DNA from: Burkholderia ubonensis subsp. mesacidophila
Lineage (GTDB): Bacteria > Pseudomonadota > Gammaproteobacteria > Burkholderiales > Burkholderiaceae
DNA length: 64,000 bases
NCBI RefSeq assembly: GCF_002097715.1
Contig: NZ_CP020738.1
Coordinates: 1,860,001 to 1,924,000, forward strand
Direction of reading: 5' to 3'
Each line of letters starts with the position of its first letter. Position 1 is the stretch's first letter. The notes beneath the pieces are model-generated. The model was not told the origin of the DNA. It searched no databases and saw only the letters and a list, made by a program, of their open reading frames with translations. A program made the translations under genes and the position numbers. This document shows, in pieces, positions 61,040 through 64,000 of the stretch.

Positions 61040-62728
61040 ATGTCGAACCCGGACAACGCCCCCGATCAACCAAACGAACCGGTCGCCGCCGTCTCGCGCC
61101 GCGGCTTCCTGAAACTTGCCGGCGTATCCGGCCTCGCGACCGCGGCAGGCGGCCTCGCGGCAGCCGGCAAGGCCGCCGCGTCGAGCCCGGACGGCACGCC
61201 CGAGCAGATCCACCTGACGTGGGGCAATGACCCGGCGTCGGAAGTCGTGATCTCGTGGGCATCGCTTGCGCCGGCGGTCAATCCGCGTGCGCGGATCAGC
61301 GCCGAAGGCGAGCATTCGCGCGTCGTGCACGGCGTGCAGCGCCTGTACACGGACGGCCTCAACGGCGAGACGGTGTTCACGTATCACGCGCGCGTGCACG
61401 GCCTCAAGCCGGGCACCCGCTACCAGTACGTGCTCACGGCCGACAACGACGGCAACGCCGCGCAGCCGTTCACCGCGAGCTTCACGACGGCGCCGCGCGG
61501 CCGCGCGCCGTTCCGCTTCACGAGCTACGGCGATCTCGCGACGCCGAACGGCGCATGGGTGCTGTCGTCGCCGCAAAGCCGCTTCGCGGTGCAGGCGGTC
61601 GAGCAATTCCAGCCGCTGTTCCACCTGCTGAACGGCGACCTGTGCTACGCGAACCTGAACCCGGCGCACCAGCCCGAGGTGTGGCGCGACTTCGGCAACA
61701 ACAACCAAACGTCGGCCGCGAATCGGCCGTGGATGCCATGCCCCGGCAACCACGAAGTCGAGTTCAACAACGGCCCGCAGGGCTTCGAATCGTATCTCGC
61801 GCGCTACCAGCTGCCCGAGAACGGCACGCACTTTCCGGGCCGCTGGTACAGCTTCCGCGTGAGCTCGGTGCTGTTCATCTCGCTCGACGCGGACGACGTC
61901 GTCTACCAGGACGCGGCCGCGTTCGTCGGCGGCCCGAACCCGCTCGTGCCGGCGGCGAGCACCGGCCATCCGCCGATCGAGCCGGGCACGTCGTTCTACA
62001 TCCGCGGCTACAGCCGCGGCGAGCAGACCCGCTGGCTCGAACACACGCTGCACCACGCATCGAAGGACGACGACATCGACTGGATCGTCGTGCAGATGCA
62101 CCAGGACGCGCTGAGCTCGTCGAAGACCGGCAACGGCTCGGACAAGGGCATCCGCGAGGCGTGGCTGCCGCTGTTCGACCGCTACGGCGTCGATCTCGTG
62201 CTGTGCGGCCACGATCACGACTACGAGCGCAGCTACCCGGTGCGCGGCTGCAACCACCGCGCGGGCGTCGACGCCGCGACGGGCGAAGTGGTCGACACGC
62301 TGCAGCCGCGTCCGGCCGTGCCGGCCGATCCGGCGCGCGCGACGTTCGACACGAGCCACGGGACGATCCACCTGATCCTCGGCGGCGGCGGCACGAGCGC
62401 GCCGCTCGACGTGTACGGCGAGAACCCCGCGACGGGCTTCGCGCAGGCGAAGGTGTTCACGAAGCCGAACCGGCCGGTGCCGGGCACAGCGCCGAACACG
62501 TTCGTGCGCAAGCCGGCCGACGCGCTCGAGGACGCGGTCTGGTCCGCGCGCCGCGATACCGGCACCGGCTACGGGATCGCGGTGTTCGACCATGATCCGG
62601 GCGCGCCGGGCGGCGACACGACGATCACGATGCGCTACTACCACGCGCCGGGCGCGGACCAGCAGCCGACTTCGCAGTACGAGCTGTTCGAGACGATCGT
62701 GATGAGCAAGATGCGCCGCGAGCGGTAA
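61040..62728 (+). CDS. Tat-exported purple acid phosphatase-like metallophosphoesterase
   Basis: This 562-residue enzyme has a Tat signal (SRRGFLKLAGVSGLATAAGG), an N-terminal fibronectin-like domain (QIHLTWGNDPASEVVISWAS) and a calcineurin-like phosphoesterase domain. Metal ligands appear in TSYGDLATP, LLNGDLCYAN, PCPGNHEVEF, VQMHQDAL and CGHDHDYERSYPV, the set found in purple acid phosphatases. It hydrolyses phosphate monoesters outside the cytoplasm. The ATG at 61040 has GAGA upstream. It is alone, divergent from the ECF sigma operon. Confidence 0.93.
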   Translation: MSNPDNAPDQPNEPVAAVSRRGFLKLAGVSGLATAAGGLAAAGKAAASSPDGTPEQIHLTWGNDPASEVVISWASLAPAVNPRARISAEGEHSRVVHGVQRLYTDGLNGETVFTYHARVHGLKPGTRYQYVLTADNDGNAAQPFTASFTTAPRGRAPFRFTSYGDLATPNGAWVLSSPQSRFAVQAVEQFQPLFHLLNGDLCYANLNPAHQPEVWRDFGNNNQTSAANRPWMPCPGNHEVEFNNGPQGFESYLARYQLPENGTHFPGRWYSFRVSSVLFISLDADDVVYQDAAAFVGGPNPLVPAASTGHPPIEPGTSFYIRGYSRGEQTRWLEHTLHHASKDDDIDWIVVQMHQDALSSSKTGNGSDKGIREAWLPLFDRYGVDLVLCGHDHDYERSYPVRGCNHRAGVDAATGEVVDTLQPRPAVPADPARATFDTSHGTIHLILGGGGTSAPLDVYGENPATGFAQAKVFTKPNRPVPGTAPNTFVRKPADALEDAVWSARRDTGTGYGIAVFDHDPGAPGGDTTITMRYYHAPGADQQPTSQYELFETIVMSKMRRER

Positions 62729-63017
62729 GCCGGCGGCATGCGGGTTGCGCGGCATCACGCGCGCAACCCGCCGGCAGGCGACGTCACGATTTCCGAACAT
62801 GGAATGCGCCACCCGATCATGCAGGCATCGATAAATAATCCATGCCGGGAGACAAAATAACCTCCCCCTCTGTTAAAAATCCTCCGTATAAATAAAACGG
62901 CACACCTGACAAATCAGGCAGCTTGCTTGCCAAAAATCTCCTTGGCAACAATACTGCATTGGCATCGAATAGCTGGGACAGGCCAGCACTTCATGGACGA
63001 CCAAACAGGAGCCGAAA
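62729..63017. other. AT-richer intergenic region
   Basis: This 289-bp stretch has no supported gene. From about 62820 on it is clearly richer in A+T than the rest of the window, with runs such as AATAAATAATCC and TTAAAAATCC. It may mark acquired DNA upstream of the small Ig-like gene. Confidence 0.45.
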
Positions 63018-63308
63018 ATGTCCAAGCCCTTTGGAATCGCACATCCCGCAGAAAACGAGATCCTTCCTCCAGGCGCCCTGCGCATCCGGGGCTCGGGCCC
63101 TGTCGATTACAAGGTTCAGGCTTGCCTCATGAAAGCGGGAAAAATCGTGACGAATGCCGAATGGACAGTGACGATCGATGCCGACGGAGAATGGAAAGCG
63201 ACTTATCCATCCCTCACCATCGGGGAAGACTGGAGCGTTCACGCATCGCTTATAACAAACATTCCAATCGCACCGGAAAATAAAGCGGTGAATTTCAAGG
63301 TTATATAG
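63018..63308 (+). CDS. Small protein with Ig-like features
   Basis: This 96-residue protein has no signal peptide. The layout ENEILPPGALRIRGSG, then VDYKVQACLMKAGKIV, TVTIDADGEWKATYPSL and DWSVHASLITN resembles a bacterial Ig-like repeat of the kind found in large adhesins and secreted proteins, here as a lone unit. The ATG follows an AGGAG site with good spacing. G+C is lower than average, suggesting transfer. Its role is unknown. Confidence 0.7.
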   Translation: MSKPFGIAHPAENEILPPGALRIRGSGPVDYKVQACLMKAGKIVTNAEWTVTIDADGEWKATYPSLTIGEDWSVHASLITNIPIAPENKAVNFKVI

Positions 63309-63496
63309 CATTCCAATATCGACGCGAGATTGCTTCTTAACATTCGCCAGAGCGCGTCCTATGCTGACTGAGAGCGAATGGAACATACCGTTCGTTTAAT
63401 CATTTTCATTCCTTGACCGATATCGCACACGTGCTGGCCCGCGCGCCGCGCGCGGTTTGTCGTCGATGCGATTCATGCGCCATTCAGGAGCCGAAC
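63309..63496. other. Intergenic region before the last gene
   Basis: This 188-bp region has no gene. It should hold the promoter of the membrane protein that starts at 63497. No motif stands out. Confidence 0.4.
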
Positions 63497-64000
63497 ATGA
63501 ACCGGACAACCCGGGCCGTGCTGTGGTGGCTGTGTCTCTTCGTCGCGCCGCTCGTGCTGGCGACGATCGAACTGTTTCATCCTGCCGGGTTCACCCATGA
63601 CCCCGGCATGTTCGATTACCTGTCGAAGCCCGAATACGATCACAACCACGAGGCGCTTGCGTATTTCGGCCCCGCCTGGTGGTTTGCGCTGCACATGATC
63701 CAGACGCCGTGCGTCGTGCTCGTCTGCATCGGGCTCTGGCTGCTCGTCGGCGACGATCCGGGCCCGGTCGCGTGGCTGGCGCGCCTGTCGACCTTCGTTT
63801 TCCTGGTTGCCTATACGGTGCTGGACGCGGTCGGCGGCATCGGGCTCGGCCGCTTGCTGCAGATCGCCGCGCAGATGACGCCGGACCAGCACACGGCCAT
63901 CGCGACGCTGCTCGACAAGTTCTGGGTGGACCGCTGGACGGGCGGTGTCGGGTCGTACATCAGTCTGACCGGGTCGTGGGCGGCGTTTTTCGCGACGGCG
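63497..64000 (+). CDS. Hypothetical multi-helix membrane protein (partial)
   Basis: The first 168 residues are visible and the gene continues past the right edge. The ATG at 63497 follows a CAGGAGCC site. Helices lie near residues 8-25 (LWWLCLFVAPLVLATIEL), 60-90 and 95-115, with a polar segment GFTHDPGMFDYLSKPEYDHN between the first two. I do not recognise the family. Nothing shows its function. Confidence 0.8.
   Translation, partial: MNRTTRAVLWWLCLFVAPLVLATIELFHPAGFTHDPGMFDYLSKPEYDHNHEALAYFGPAWWFALHMIQTPCVVLVCIGLWLLVGDDPGPVAWLARLSTFVFLVAYTVLDAVGGIGLGRLLQIAAQMTPDQHTAIATLLDKFWVDRWTGGVGSYISLTGSWAAFFATA

Overview
The window is GC-rich DNA (roughly two thirds G+C) with dense, mostly tight operons. 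Gene content (GC-rich codon use, Gram-negative porins, FecI/FecR signalling, a ba3-type oxidase, many LysR/TetR/LuxR regulators) points to a betaproteobacterium of the order Burkholderiales. A Burkholderia, probably of the B. cepacia complex, is most likely; this is an inference from protein style, because no rRNA or tRNA gene is present. No CRISPR array, intact insertion sequence or prophage was seen.

Layout. 1-1.7 kb: an NADPH oxidoreductase cut by the left edge and its TetR regulator, each preceded by the same 15-bp operator. 1.9-7.3 kb: a Tat-exported lipoprotein of unknown role, a KfrA-like coiled-coil DNA-binding protein, a membrane diguanylate cyclase, and an orphan gene between imperfect direct repeats. 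7.4-10.7 kb: an amino-acid permease and a nitrilase-family amidohydrolase, divergent from a LuxR-type regulator. 10.8-20.0 kb: a seven-gene minus-strand operon (acyl-CoA ligase, acyl-CoA dehydrogenase, CoA transferase, MFS carrier, porin, BON protein, secreted serine hydrolase) with a divergent LysR regulator. It looks like a pathway for hydrolysing an ester or amide outside the cytoplasm and degrading the released acid. 20.3-24.8 kb: a CHRD protein, a large UPF0182 membrane protein, a DUF1810 protein and a hypothetical gene.

25.0-40.3 kb is the most distinctive part. It holds nine genes in exactly the order sbnA-B-C-D-E-F-G-H-I of the staphyloferrin B locus of Staphylococcus aureus, mostly joined by ATGA overlaps. 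Upstream lie a TonB-dependent receptor with an N-terminal signalling domain, a FecR-like anti-sigma factor and a FecI-like sigma factor. Good Fur-box-like palindromes precede the sbnA homologue and the sigma gene. Together they could make, export, sense and take up a citrate/diaminopropionate/alpha-ketoglutarate carboxylate siderophore.

40.4-45.4 kb: a DUF3088 protein, a three-gene operon with two PhoA-type alkaline phosphatases and a histidine-rich secreted protein, and a small methyltransferase translationally coupled to a 30-codon ORF. 45.7-48.3 kb: a DHA2-type efflux pump followed at once by an orphan tyrosine recombinase. 48.3-53.5 kb: a six-gene respiratory operon with a ba3-type oxidase and three multihaem cytochromes c (seven CxxCH sites in all). 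53.7-56.8 kb: a remnant of an LprI-like protein, a small YXWGXW lipoprotein and a DUF1501/DUF1800 pair. 57.0-58.9 kb: a lower-GC patch with a 2OG-Fe(II) oxygenase, a GIY-YIG protein and a tiny protein resembling EF-Tu domain III. 58.9-60.6 kb: an ECF sigma factor, membrane anti-sigma factor and periplasmic metal-sensor-like protein, coupled by overlaps. 61.0-62.7 kb: a Tat-exported purple acid phosphatase-like enzyme. 62.7-64 kb: an AT-richer stretch with a small Ig-like protein, then a membrane protein cut by the right edge.
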